In this document: one piece after another, positions 56,101-63,605 of the stretch
Layout: the number at the start of each line of letters is the position of its first letter
Position numbering within the stretch: the first letter of the stretch is position 1
Origin: CADEFQ01 sp050249415
GTDB taxonomy: Bacteria; Pseudomonadota; Gammaproteobacteria; Steroidobacterales; Steroidobacteraceae
NCBI GenBank assembly: GCA_050249415.1
Contig: JBFWQO010000004.1
Span: 186,001-250,000 of the forward strand
DNA: 64,000 nucleotides
Direction: 5' to 3'
The notes under the pieces: generated by a model
The model's input: only the letters and a program-made list of their open reading frames with translations
Databases searched by the model: none
Told to the model about the DNA's origin: nothing
Made by a program: the position numbers and the translations under genes

Positions 56101-56544
56101 GCCGGCCGCGGTGAGGTCGACGAACGCGAGCCGCAGCACGGGTTCGGTCGACGGGTCGAAGCGCAGCAGCAGCGGGCGCCGCGCATCGACCGGCAACTGC
56201 AGCAGGTCGAGGCGTTCGCGCACTTCGATCCCGGCGAAATCCATGTCGGTGCCCCACGCGAACTCGAGCACCACGTCCGACTGCCCGGAGCGGGACACCG
56301 AGCGCACGCTGCGCACGTTCCTGATCGTGCCGGCGGCTTCCTCGACCGGGCGCGTCACCAGGTTTTCGACCTCGAGCGGGGCGGCGCCCGGCAGCTCGGT
56401 GCGGACCGTCAGTGTCGGATACGAAAGATCCGGCAGCAGGTTGACCTTGAGACGGGACAGCGAAACGACGCCGAACAGCGTCACCGCGACGGTCGCCATC
56501 GCGATCGTGACGCGGCGACGGAGAGCCAGATCGACGAGACGCAT
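53194..56544 (-). CDS. RND efflux transporter permease subunit (first of two), with large insertion
   Basis: A 1116-residue RND pump protein. It has LVDLALRRRVTIAMATVAV, LPDLSYPTLTVRTELPGAAPLEVENLVTRPVEEA, TM4 SVGMLIDNSVVILEAISRKR and, in the second half, FIGLILLAGIVVNNAIVLLDAVNQARDRG. It is 70-100 residues longer than AcrB. The extra length lies between the two halves (about residues 490-600), a basic, Ala-rich stretch with one more hydrophobic segment (GWIGWPLRLVLATLIRLV). The gap to the adaptor is 19 nt. No outer-membrane channel gene is in the operon. Confidence 0.93.
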   Translation of the reverse strand: MRLVDLALRRRVTIAMATVAVTLFGVVSLSRLKVNLLPDLSYPTLTVRTELPGAAPLEVENLVTRPVEEAAGTIRNVRSVRSVSRSGQSDVVLEFAWGTDMDFAGIEVRERLDLLQLPVDARRPLLLRFDPSTEPVLRLAFVDLTAAGATREERLKALRRFADDRLKPALEATEGSAAVKVSGGFEDEVHVYVDQQRLAQLKLDVGQVAARIGAENVNLSGGRLEQGTQRFLVRTLNEFGSLEEMANAVIATVDGRPVYLRDIARVEHGYKDRTAITRLDGRECVELAVYKEGDANTVQLAQAVRTRLADLGKSLPPDTKLETVYDQSTFIANSVSEVSDAAIWGGLLSVIVLYLFLRDARATLVAGIVIPVTVIGIFVLMYGFDLTLNIMSLGGIALSVGMLIDNSVVILEAISRKREAGLPAVQAAREGTAEVAMAVTASTMTTVAVFFPMVFVSGIAGQLFRDQALTVTFAQILSLLVSLTLVPMMAAWRADDGAQHEPQRALGAELRVRAARLADRLRALGRALRPGDFADAPASRGVRRIFGWIGWPLRLVLATLIRLVRALAGATGALCGLALAPAVHATQRAFVQLDRVYPAALEWALRRRALVLGVAVALLAVTGAVLARLPTELIPQLAQGEFNVKLRLPAGSPLDTTDRVLRTAQASALGLPGLDQAYAVSGTGNRLDANPVDSGENIGEMAVRLKQPAGPREEAAAMARLRTALDALPGVQYEFSRPALFTLSTPLEVVLSGYELDRLQAAAAAVRARMEASGAFTDLRSSIEGGHPEIRIVFDQDRASRLGLEVRDIADRVVASLRGDVATRYQLRDRKIDVLVRSVDTRSASIEEVRNLIVNPGGEHPVPLAAVADVSLAMGPAEIRRASQERVAVLSASPAGDNLGAATAVAHGILATTALPVGITSSVTGQSEEMQQSFTSLLMAFGLAVFLVYLVMASQFESLIHPFVILFTIPMGLIGAVWGLALTGTTVNAVAFIGLILLAGIVVNNAIVLLDAVNQARDRGLPRHAALLLAARTRLRPILITSWSTILGLVPMAIGLGEGAEVRRPMAITVIGGMLVATVLTLIVIPVLYTLLDRRRDARSVAGARETALPSPVPQP

Positions 56545-56563
56545 GGCGACCCCCGTGCCCGGA

Positions 56564-57667
56564 TCAGCGCTGGGCCGCGCGCGCGTCGGCGGCGGCCTCG
56601 CGCAGCGCCGCGGCCGGTTTCGTGTCGAGCGACACCACGCGTACGGCATTGCCGCTCTTGAGGCCGTTCTGGCCGACGATCACGACGGACTCGCCGTCCG
56701 CGATTCCCTTCGTGACCTCGACGTTGCCGCCGTCCGCGAGGCCGGTCGTGACCGGGCGCTGCACGGCCTTGCCACCTTCGACGACGAAGACGCTGGCCGC
56801 CCCGTCCGCCTCGATCAGCGCCACCCGGGGCACCTGGAGCGCGGCGGGCTTGCGTTCGAACACGATGCCGACCCGGGCGAACATGCCGGGCTTCAGTACG
56901 CCCTGCGCATCCTCGAGTTCGAGCGTGACCTTGAAGGTCGCCGTGGCGGGATCGATGGCGGGGGATACGAGCGTCACACGAGCGGGGAACGTGCGACCGC
57001 CCAGGGCATCGATCTGCGCCACGGCATTCTGGCCCGGTGCCAGGCGCACGAGTTCGCGCTCCGGCACGAAGACGCTCGCCTTGAGCGGCGTCGGATCGGT
57101 GATGCGGAAAGTCTTCGTGCCCTGCGACACGTCCTGCCCGACGCGCACGAAGCGCGCGGCGACCGTGCCGGCGAACGGCGCGCGCAGTTCGGTATACGAG
57201 AGCTGCAACTCGGCGAGCTGGTAGGTCGCGCGCAGGTTGTCGAGATCGAACTTGAGGTTCTCGAATGCGCCGGCCGACACGAGTCCCTTCTCGTGCAGTT
57301 CGAGCTGGCGGCGATAGTCGCGCTCGGTCTTGGCGAACTGCGCGCGCGCCTGCGCGGCCTCGAGCCGCAGTTGCCGTCCGTCGAGGACCGCGAGCACCTC
57401 GCCGGCGCGCACGGTGTCGCCTTCCTCGACCAGCACGCGCTCGATCTCGCCGCCGACACGGGCGATCACGTCCGCGTCGGCTTCGGCCTCGAGCGTCGCC
57501 GTACCCGTATAGCGCGCGAGCATCTCGCCACGGCGCGCGTTCGCGACCTCGACCGGGATGGCGGCTGCGGTGTCCCTGGCGGCCACATCGGCCGCGGAGC
57601 CTCCGCTGCACGCGACGAGCGCGGCGCCGAGGGCCGCAAGGGGAAACAGGGCTATGTGGGTACGCAT
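56564..57667 (-). CDS. RND efflux periplasmic adaptor lipoprotein
   Basis: A 367-residue membrane-fusion protein that links RND pumps to an outer-membrane channel. The lipoprotein signal ends ALVACSG (Cys20). The halves of the lipoyl domain (IARVGGEIERVLVEEGDTVRAGEVLAVLDG and YTELRAPFAGTVAARFVRVGQDV) enclose a helical hairpin, followed by a beta-barrel (VTLVSPAIDPATATFKVTLEL) and a membrane-proximal domain. GGGAGG precedes the ATG. It is first in the operon, behind a promoter covered by a long palindrome. Confidence 0.93.
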   Translation of the reverse strand: MRTHIALFPLAALGAALVACSGGSAADVAARDTAAAIPVEVANARRGEMLARYTGTATLEAEADADVIARVGGEIERVLVEEGDTVRAGEVLAVLDGRQLRLEAAQARAQFAKTERDYRRQLELHEKGLVSAGAFENLKFDLDNLRATYQLAELQLSYTELRAPFAGTVAARFVRVGQDVSQGTKTFRITDPTPLKASVFVPERELVRLAPGQNAVAQIDALGGRTFPARVTLVSPAIDPATATFKVTLELEDAQGVLKPGMFARVGIVFERKPAALQVPRVALIEADGAASVFVVEGGKAVQRPVTTGLADGGNVEVTKGIADGESVVIVGQNGLKSGNAVRVVSLDTKPAAALREAAADARAAQR

Positions 57668-57700
57668 GGCGGATCGACCTCCCAGGCTTCAGGCGAGGCG

Positions 57701-57744
57701 ATCCTACTGCCGTATGGTGTTGTAGTCAACTACAACACCATACG
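57701..57744 (-). promoter_or_regulatory. Efflux operon promoter overlapped by a perfect 16-bp inverted repeat
   Basis: On the minus strand, -35 TTGACT (57729-57724), a 17-nt spacer and -10 TAGGAT (57706-57701) form a strong promoter 34 nt before the adaptor ATG. A perfect inverted repeat, arms CGTATGGTGTTGTAGT / ACTACAACACCATACG with a 2-nt centre (57711-57744), covers the -35 box and most of the spacer. This is the layout of a repressor operator (TetR-like length). No regulator gene is adjacent. Confidence 0.78.
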
Positions 57745-57761
57745 TTTTTTGAAACAATGAC

Positions 57762-59864
57762 TTACGGCGAGCGGGAAACGGTCTTCGGTGCGAGCTTATC
57801 GGCAGGGCCGCCGATCATGTCGGCCATCACCTCGGAGGCCTGGCGCAACACGATGTCGGGCGCGTCGTCGGCCTTGATGTCCTCGACGGACTCGAGCGGC
57901 GGTTGCCCGATTGCGGCGCGGCGCGTGTTCTCGCGTGCGAGGCGCGCGTGATCGATCGTCGCGCGTTCATCGCGGCGGGCCTCGAGGTTGAGCGAAACGG
58001 ACGTCTGCTTGCGCGCCAGCCGGACCGCGGCGATGTCGGCGACGAGCCAGCGATAATCCGGATCGGCCGCGGCGCGCAGGCCTTCTTCGCTCGCGAGCGC
58101 CGTCGGGACGACGCCTTCGCCTCGTGCGGCGCGAAACGGCACGCCGGGAATGCGGTCCCAGGGCAGGGCTTCATCGAGCGCGCTCTCGCCGACATCGTCG
58201 AGATCGATCAGCGACGCGAGCGGCACGTCGGGCGATACACCGTGGAGCTGGGTGCTGTCGCCGGTGACACGGTAGAACTTGCCGATGGTCACGGTGAGCT
58301 GCCCGTTGACCGGCTTTTTCGCATAGCCGTCGAGCGGCACGAGATTCTGCACGGTGCCCTTGCCGAAGGTCTGCTGGCCGAGCACGATGCCGCGCCGATA
58401 GTCCTGGATCGCGCCCGCGAAGATCTCGGACGCCGACGCGCTGAAGCGGTCGACGAGGACCGCGAGCGGCCCGCCGTACACGACTCCGGGCTCCGGGTCG
58501 TCGAGCACTTCGGTGCGTCCCGCCGCATCGCGCAGTTGCACGACGGGGCCCCGATCGATGAACAGGCCGGTGAGCGCCGTCGCCTCGGGCAGGTAGCCGC
58601 CGCCGTTGCCGCGCAGGTCGAGCACGAGCCCGTCGATCTTTTCCTTCCGCAACTCGCCGATCAGGCGGTGCACGTCGCGGGTGGTGCTGCGGTAGTTGTC
58701 GTCGCCGGCGTTCTGCGCGGCGATGTCCTGGTAGAAGCCCGGCACCGTGATGACGCCGATCCGGTAGCTGCGGCCGCCGCGCTCGATGGTTTCGAGCGAC
58801 TTCTGCGCCGCCTGCGCTTCGAGCGTCACCTTGTTGCGCGTGAACGCGAGGGTCTTCTCGGGTGCGCCCGGTGCGACGCCGCCCGGCAGCACCCGCAGGC
58901 GCACGAGCGTACCGCCCTTGCCGCGGATCAGCTGCACGACGTCGTCGATGCGCCAGCCGATCACGTCGGTGAAGGCGCCTTCCGGGCCCTGCGCGACCGC
59001 GACGATGCGGTCGGTCGGCTTCAACGTGCCGGCGACGGCGGCGGGGCCGCCTTCGATGACGCTCATCACGGTGACGAAATCGTCGATCAGCTGCAGCGAG
59101 GCACCGATGCCCTCGTAGTTGAGGCTCATCTGGATCCGGTATTCCTCGGAATTGCGCGGCGAGAAATAGCTCGAATGCGGGTCGTAGGTGCGCGCGTAGG
59201 CATTCATCAGGTTCTCGAAGACATCTTCCGCCGAGACCTGGTCGACGCGCTTCAGCACACGGTCGTAGCGCTTCTCGAGGGTTTCGCCCGCTTCCGCCCA
59301 GCTCTTGCCGGCGAGCATCAGGCTGAGCGCGTCGTTCTTGACGCGCTTGCGCCACAGCTCGTTCATGTCCGCCACGGTGTCGATCCACGGTGCCTTCGAA
59401 CGGTCGAACTCGAAGCTTTCGGCGATGGTCCAGTCCGGTTCCTTCGCGAGCTGCGACAGGGCGAAGCGGATGCGTTCGCGGTTGCGCTGCTGGAAGCGCG
59501 CGAACATCAGGTAGGCGGGTTCGATTTCGCCGGTGCGGATCATGTCGTCGAAGCGCAGCCGGTAGCGCTCGAACTCGGCGATGTCGCTCGCCAGGAAATA
59601 GCTGTGCTGGCCGTCGAGGAAATCGAGGTAGCGGTCGTATACCTGCGCGGACATGCGGTCGTCGATGTCCACGCGGCGGTAATGCGTGTCCTCGAGGATC
59701 ATCCCGACCCGGCGCGCCACCATGCGATGCCGCTCGGAGGGCGCGAGCGAGCCGGGGGGCAGCGCCGAGGTGCCGGCGGGCGCCTGCGACGAACTCGCCA
59801 GCACGGCGAGCACCGCAGCCAGGGCGGTGACGAAGAAGCCGGCGGACAGGCGGCGTGTGGGCAT
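57762..59864 (-). CDS. prc: Carboxy-terminal processing (tail-specific) protease Prc
   Basis: Prc is a periplasmic S41 protease that trims lipoproteins and murein hydrolases. The 700-residue protein has a signal peptide, the N-terminal domain (SFEFDRSKAPWIDTVADMNELWRKRVK, TYDPHSSYFSPRN), a PDZ domain (MSLNYEGIGASLQLIDDFVTVMSVIEGGPA) and the protease core with LVLDLRGNGGG, catalytic Ser in DRFSASASEIFAGAI and Lys in GQQTFGKGTVQ. The ATG at 59864 is preferred because it opens the signal peptide; an in-frame GTG at 59897 would add MHSNHPAPEHR. Confidence 0.93.
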   Translation of the reverse strand: MPTRRLSAGFFVTALAAVLAVLASSSQAPAGTSALPPGSLAPSERHRMVARRVGMILEDTHYRRVDIDDRMSAQVYDRYLDFLDGQHSYFLASDIAEFERYRLRFDDMIRTGEIEPAYLMFARFQQRNRERIRFALSQLAKEPDWTIAESFEFDRSKAPWIDTVADMNELWRKRVKNDALSLMLAGKSWAEAGETLEKRYDRVLKRVDQVSAEDVFENLMNAYARTYDPHSSYFSPRNSEEYRIQMSLNYEGIGASLQLIDDFVTVMSVIEGGPAAVAGTLKPTDRIVAVAQGPEGAFTDVIGWRIDDVVQLIRGKGGTLVRLRVLPGGVAPGAPEKTLAFTRNKVTLEAQAAQKSLETIERGGRSYRIGVITVPGFYQDIAAQNAGDDNYRSTTRDVHRLIGELRKEKIDGLVLDLRGNGGGYLPEATALTGLFIDRGPVVQLRDAAGRTEVLDDPEPGVVYGGPLAVLVDRFSASASEIFAGAIQDYRRGIVLGQQTFGKGTVQNLVPLDGYAKKPVNGQLTVTIGKFYRVTGDSTQLHGVSPDVPLASLIDLDDVGESALDEALPWDRIPGVPFRAARGEGVVPTALASEEGLRAAADPDYRWLVADIAAVRLARKQTSVSLNLEARRDERATIDHARLARENTRRAAIGQPPLESVEDIKADDAPDIVLRQASEVMADMIGGPADKLAPKTVSRSP

Positions 59865-59887
59865 TCGGTGCTCGGGAGCAGGATGGT

Positions 59888-59903
59888 TAGAATGCACAGT
59901 TTA
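59888..59903. promoter_or_regulatory. Divergent -10 boxes between prc and the 95-residue membrane-protein gene
   Basis: On the plus strand, TAGAAT (59888-59893) would serve the gene at 59964 with a leader of about 64 nt. On the minus strand, TAAACT (59903-59898) would start a prc transcript with a leader of about 27 nt. The two boxes face each other across 4 nt. The -35 boxes are weak. Confidence 0.4.
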
Positions 59904-59963
59904 GGCTAGATCGCGGGGCGGCAGGCGGCAAGCCTGCAGCTGCCACAAACCCGGCTGGAGACC

Positions 59964-60251
59964 ATGCGACCGCTCGCCATGCTCATCGGAATCGTGATGG
60001 GATCGACATTGTCGATCTCCGTGGCCCTCACCCTGACGGCCATCGTGATGCTCTTCCTGCCGGAGCATGCCGACCGTTTCGCGGAGGAACGGGGCCCGCT
60101 GCTGCAGGCGATCGCGATCGCCGCCGGGCTCACGGCGCTCGCGGCCACGAGCTTCGTCGGGGAGCTGCGCACGCGGCGCTGGCGATTCGCGATGCATCTC
60201 GCGCTGCTCGCCGCGCTGGTCGGCGCCGGCTGGGTATATTGGCCGAAATGA
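59964..60251 (+). CDS. Small membrane protein of unknown function
   Basis: A 95-residue protein with three hydrophobic segments, about residues 5-32 (AMLIGIVMGSTLSISVALTL), 46-65 and 75-92. A charged loop (PEHADRFAEERGP) separates the first two. I do not recognise a family. Its TGA overlaps the ATG of the M28 peptidase gene (ATGA), so the two are probably translated together. Confidence 0.7.
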   Translation: MRPLAMLIGIVMGSTLSISVALTLTAIVMLFLPEHADRFAEERGPLLQAIAIAAGLTALAATSFVGELRTRRWRFAMHLALLAALVGAGWVYWPK

Positions 60252-61918
60252 GCCATCTCCATTTGCGCTTCGACCGCGCCTGGTGGCCGGTGGTTCCGGC
60301 GCTGTGCTTCGCGCCGGCCCTCGTACAGGCCGGCGGCGCCGGGCCGGCCGGCGCGGTGGACCCCGCGCTGTACGAGCGGCACATCGCCGTGCTCGCGTCC
60401 GACGATTTCGCGGGCCGCAAGCCGGGCACGACAGGCGAGGAGAAGACGGTCGCCTATCTCGTCGATGAACTGCGGAAGATCGGCGCCGTGCCGGTCGGCG
60501 AGGGCGGCTACGTCCAGTCCGTGCCGCTCGTCGAGATCGCGCCGCGGCCGGAGCCGCAGCTGTCGTTCAGCACGCCGCACGGCCCGTTGCCGATGCGCTT
60601 CGGCACGGATGCGGTGGTGTTCACGAAGCGCCAGGTGAGCGCCGTCGACGTCGAGTCGAGCCCGGTCGTGTTCGTCGGCCACGGCGTCGTCGCGCCCGAG
60701 TACGGGTGGAACGATTACGCGGGCATCGACATGCACGGCAAGACCGCGCTGATCCTCATCAACGACCCCGGTTTCGCTACCGGCGACGGGACCCTGTTCC
60801 GCGGACGCGCGCTCACGTACTACGGCCGCTGGACCTACAAGTTCGAAGAGGCCGCGCGGCAGGGCGCCGCCGCCGCGATCATCGTCCACGAGACGGAACC
60901 GGCGGCCTACGGCTGGGCGACGGTGGTCAACAGCTGGGCCAATCCGCAGCTCGACATGCAGGCCGCGGACAAGCGTGCCGGCCGCGTGGCGATCGAGGGC
61001 TGGATCACGCGTGAGCGCGCCGCCGCGCTGGTCGCGGCGGCGGGCCACGACTTCGACGCGCTGAAGAAAGCGGCGAACACCCGGGGCTTTGCGCCGGTGC
61101 CGCTCGATGCGCGCGCGACCGCGAGCGTGCGCAACACCCTGCATCCGTCGAATTCCGCGAATGTGCTCGCCATGATTCCGGGGACGAAGCGACCGGGCGA
61201 GTACGTGTTCTACGTCGCGCATTGGGACCACCTCGGGCGCACGCAGGGCGGGGAGGGCGACCAGACTTTCAACGGCGCGGTCGACAATGCGACCGGTACC
61301 GCGGGCCTGCTCGCGATCGCGGCGGCCTTTGCGGGTGAGCGGAGGCGGCCCGAGCGTTCGATCGTGCTGCTCGCCGTGACGGCCGAAGAGCAGGGGCTGC
61401 TCGGCAGTGAATATTACGTCGCCCACCCCCGCGTACCGCTCGCGCAGACGGTCGCGGTATTCAACATGGATGCGTTGTACTTCGGCGGGTCGACGCGCGA
61501 CGTGCGGGTCGTCGGTGCCGGCGCATCGGAGCTCGAGCGTTTCCTCGCCGACGAAGCGGCGCGGCGCGGCCTCGTGCCCGTGCCGGAAGCGCAGCCCGAG
61601 AAGGGGCATTTCTACCGCTCCGACCACTTCAATTTCGCGCAGGCCGGTGTGCCGGCGCTCTATCTCAAGACGGGAGTCGACGACCTGGACGGTGGCATCG
61701 CGCACGGCATGGCGCGCGAAGCCGACTATGTCGCAAACCGCTATCACCAGGTCGCCGACGAGTATGTGCCGGGCGCGCCGCTCGCCGCGGGGCTCGAGGT
61801 CGTCGACCTGATCTACGCGATCGGCCGGCGTCTCGCGGACGAGCCGCTCTTTCCGAACTGGAACGCGGACAGCGAGTTTCGCGCCGCGCGCGACCGCAGC
61901 CGCGGCGCCATGCACTGA
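60248..61918 (+). CDS. Exported M28-family zinc peptidase with PA domain
   Basis: A 556-residue secreted aminopeptidase-like protein. A signal peptide (residues 1-28, ending LVQAGG) leads into the M28 core. A protease-associated (PA) domain is inserted at about residues 130-270 (VVFVGHGVVAPEYGWNDYAGIDMHGKTALILIND). The metal ligands are visible: His in VAHWDHLG, Asp in NGAVDNATGTAG, Glu-Glu in VTAEEQGLLGSEYY, Asp in FNMDALY and His in SDHFNFAQAG. A TATATT lies 7 nt before the ATG but is inside the upstream gene and may be chance. Confidence 0.93.
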   Translation: MSHLHLRFDRAWWPVVPALCFAPALVQAGGAGPAGAVDPALYERHIAVLASDDFAGRKPGTTGEEKTVAYLVDELRKIGAVPVGEGGYVQSVPLVEIAPRPEPQLSFSTPHGPLPMRFGTDAVVFTKRQVSAVDVESSPVVFVGHGVVAPEYGWNDYAGIDMHGKTALILINDPGFATGDGTLFRGRALTYYGRWTYKFEEAARQGAAAAIIVHETEPAAYGWATVVNSWANPQLDMQAADKRAGRVAIEGWITRERAAALVAAAGHDFDALKKAANTRGFAPVPLDARATASVRNTLHPSNSANVLAMIPGTKRPGEYVFYVAHWDHLGRTQGGEGDQTFNGAVDNATGTAGLLAIAAAFAGERRRPERSIVLLAVTAEEQGLLGSEYYVAHPRVPLAQTVAVFNMDALYFGGSTRDVRVVGAGASELERFLADEAARRGLVPVPEAQPEKGHFYRSDHFNFAQAGVPALYLKTGVDDLDGGIAHGMAREADYVANRYHQVADEYVPGAPLAAGLEVVDLIYAIGRRLADEPLFPNWNADSEFRAARDRSRGAMH

Positions 61919-61928
61919 GCGGCGCGGT

Positions 61929-62162
61929 TCAGCGGCGCGACCGCTCCCGCTTCCACACCTCCGCACGGCCGTCGGCGCCGCCCGAGTTGTAGGGATCGGT
62001 GCCGCGGTTCATGTCGTCGATCTCGAGCGTGCGGGTCAAGGCGACGTCGATGCGCTGCAACGTGTTCTCGCGCGTCGTCAGGTGCAGATCCCGCTTCGCC
62101 GGATCCACGGGCATCTGCCGTGCCCGTTGGGTCGTGTCCTTCATCTCATCCCCGGTCGTCAT
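61929..62162 (-). CDS. Small hydrophilic protein of unknown function
   Basis: A 77-residue soluble, charged protein (start at 62162, or ATG at 62144 for 71 residues). It contains a C-terminal DPYNSGGADGRAEVWKRERSRR stretch that looks like a short conserved tail, and no known domain. It is convergent with the M28 gene and followed on the minus strand by no related gene. The 73-nt gap to 62236 shows nothing notable. Confidence 0.55.
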   Translation of the reverse strand: MTTGDEMKDTTQRARQMPVDPAKRDLHLTTRENTLQRIDVALTRTLEIDDMNRGTDPYNSGGADGRAEVWKRERSRR

Positions 62163-62235
62163 CGTTATCCAGCCGTGAAGAGTGTCTCACCGCGCGCGCG
62201 GCGGCAGGGCCGGCCGCCGAAAAACGTGATGCAGT

Positions 62236-62529
62236 TCACACTCGGGTGGTTTGCCGCCATGCCGCGCGCGCCGCGCGAGTGAACATAATCAGCGCATAGG
62301 GGCCGAGCGCCAGCACCCACCACGCACGGCCGCCGTGGGCGAGGCCCGCGAAGTAGTCACCCCAGAAACTCAGGAGTCCGCCGTTCGTGTAGGCGCCGAG
62401 CACTTCGCGCCCGGTGAGGTACACCGCGATCGGCAGCAGCGTGATGCCTGCCAGCAGCGCGAACGCCAGAAGTACGACCTCCCGCATGAGCGGGGATTGC
62501 GCGCGGAACCGGGCGAGGCGGGGAAGCAT
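62236..62529 (-). CDS. Small two-helix membrane protein of unknown function
   Basis: A 97-residue protein with hydrophobic segments at about residues 18-39 (VVLLAFALLAGITLLPIAVYL) and 66-84 (AWWVLALGPYALIMFTRAA). The loop TNGGLLSFWGDYFAGLAHGG lies between them. The ATG at 62529 is preferred: it is 8 nt after a TATTAT box, and the upstream in-frame sequence is repeat DNA. I do not recognise a family. Confidence 0.65.
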   Translation of the reverse strand: MLPRLARFRAQSPLMREVVLLAFALLAGITLLPIAVYLTGREVLGAYTNGGLLSFWGDYFAGLAHGGRAWWVLALGPYALIMFTRAARAAWRQTTRV

Positions 62530-62537
62530 TGAGAACG

Positions 62538-62543
62538 ATAATA
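62538..62543 (-). promoter_or_regulatory. -10 box (TATTAT) 8 nt before the ATG at 62529
   Basis: On the minus strand TATTAT ends 8 nt before the start codon, predicting a very short or absent leader. It directly adjoins the heptamer array at 62544. Confidence 0.5.
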
Positions 62544-62614
62544 GCTCATGGCGGATAGCCATGACCGTTCGGCGCTTGCTGTTCGCTGTTCGTCGTTCGC
62601 TGTACGCTATTTCG
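62544..62614. repeat. Composite heptamer array between two divergent genes
   Basis: About ten 7-bp units fill almost the whole gap: GCTCATG, GCGGATA, GCCATGA (forward), one extra C, then CGTTCGG, CGCTTGC, TGTTCGC, TGTTCGT, CGTTCGC, TGTACGC, TATTTCG. The second half, read on the minus strand, is the GCGAACR type seen in sdaA. The array ends exactly at the ATG of the Gfo/Idh/MocA gene. Confidence 0.75.
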
Positions 62615-63574
62615 ATGTCGCCCCTTCGTACGGCAGTCATCGGCACCGGTTATCTCGGCCGCTTCCACGCGCAGAAGTACGCCGCTGCACAGGGCAGCCG
62701 GTTGGTGGCCGTCGCCGACGCGAACGAGTCGGCCCGCACGCGGGTGGCCTCGGAAACCGGCGCGCGACCGGTCGCGGACTATCGCGAACTGCTCGGCGAG
62801 GTGGACGCGGTCAGCGTCGTGACGCCGACCCCGGCGCACCACGCGATCGCGCTCGATTTCCTGCGCGCCGGGGCGCACGTGCTCGTCGAGAAGCCGATCA
62901 CCGAGACGGTCGAGCAGGCGCGTGCGCTGATCGATGCGGCGCAGGCGGCCGGCCGCGTGCTGCAGGTCGGCCATCTCGAGCGCTTCAATCCGGCGGTGCT
63001 CGCGGCGGAGCCGCATATCCACAGTCCGCGCTTCATCGAATGCCACCGGCTCGCGCCGTATCGCGAGCGCGGCACGGACGTCAACGTCGTCCTCGACCTG
63101 ATGATCCACGACATCGACATCGTGCAGTCGATCATCGGCAGCCCGATCGCGGCGCTCGAGGCGGTCGGCGCGCCGGTCTTCTCCGACGAGATCGACATCG
63201 CCAATGCGCGCATCCGCTTCGAGAACGGCTGCATCGCCAACACGACGGCGAGCCGCGTGAGCCTCAAGACCGAGCGCAAGTTGCGCCTGTTCGAGAACGA
63301 CGCGTACCTGTCGATCGACCTGCACCAGCGTATCCTGACCGTGATCAGGAAGCGCGACGGCGGGCTCGCGGACGGGCAACTGCCGGTGAAGATCGAGGAG
63401 CAGAGCTTCGAGCAGGGCGATGCCCTGCGTGCCGAAATCGAATCGTTCCTGGACTGTGCACGGCACGGCAAGCCGCCGATCGTCTCCGGCGACGATGGCC
63501 TGCGCGCACTCGAGACGGCGATACGCATCACGCGCGCCGTTGCCGCCGGTGGTCGGGGAGCGACGCTGCCTTGA
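62615..63574 (+). CDS. Gfo/Idh/MocA-family oxidoreductase
   Basis: A 319-residue NAD(P)-dependent sugar dehydrogenase-like protein. The Rossmann fold starts RTAVIGTGYLGRFHAQKYA (GxGxxG), followed by VSVVTPTPAHHAIALDFLRAGAHVLVEKPITETVEQA with the conserved EKP. The C-terminal domain has GHLERFNPAV and VVLDLMIHDIDIVQSIIG with the catalytic D/H region. It resembles UDP-GlcNAc 3-dehydrogenases (GnnA/WlbA-like) in length and motifs, but that substrate is a guess. The heptamer array runs up to its start codon. Upstream in-frame codons are repeat DNA and are excluded. Confidence 0.88.
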   Translation: MSPLRTAVIGTGYLGRFHAQKYAAAQGSRLVAVADANESARTRVASETGARPVADYRELLGEVDAVSVVTPTPAHHAIALDFLRAGAHVLVEKPITETVEQARALIDAAQAAGRVLQVGHLERFNPAVLAAEPHIHSPRFIECHRLAPYRERGTDVNVVLDLMIHDIDIVQSIIGSPIAALEAVGAPVFSDEIDIANARIRFENGCIANTTASRVSLKTERKLRLFENDAYLSIDLHQRILTVIRKRDGGLADGQLPVKIEEQSFEQGDALRAEIESFLDCARHGKPPIVSGDDGLRALETAIRITRAVAAGGRGATLP

Positions 63575-63605
63575 ATTGCTCCGGGGCGCCCCCATACCGG
63601 CTTGC

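Noticed and set aside
57711..57750. Hairpin followed by six T on the plus strand, like a rho-independent terminator
   Set aside because: No plus-strand gene leads into it; both neighbours are on the minus strand. On that strand the T run becomes an A run upstream of a good promoter, so an operator fits better.
60235..60240. TATATT 7 nt before the M28 start as a further leaderless promoter
   Set aside because: It lies in the coding end of the upstream gene and the ATGA overlap already explains translation; not counted among the nine candidates.
62414..62614. Upstream in-frame extension of the Gfo/Idh/MocA gene
   Set aside because: The added codons are antisense to another gene and then repeat DNA; the Rossmann fold begins right after the ATG at 62615.
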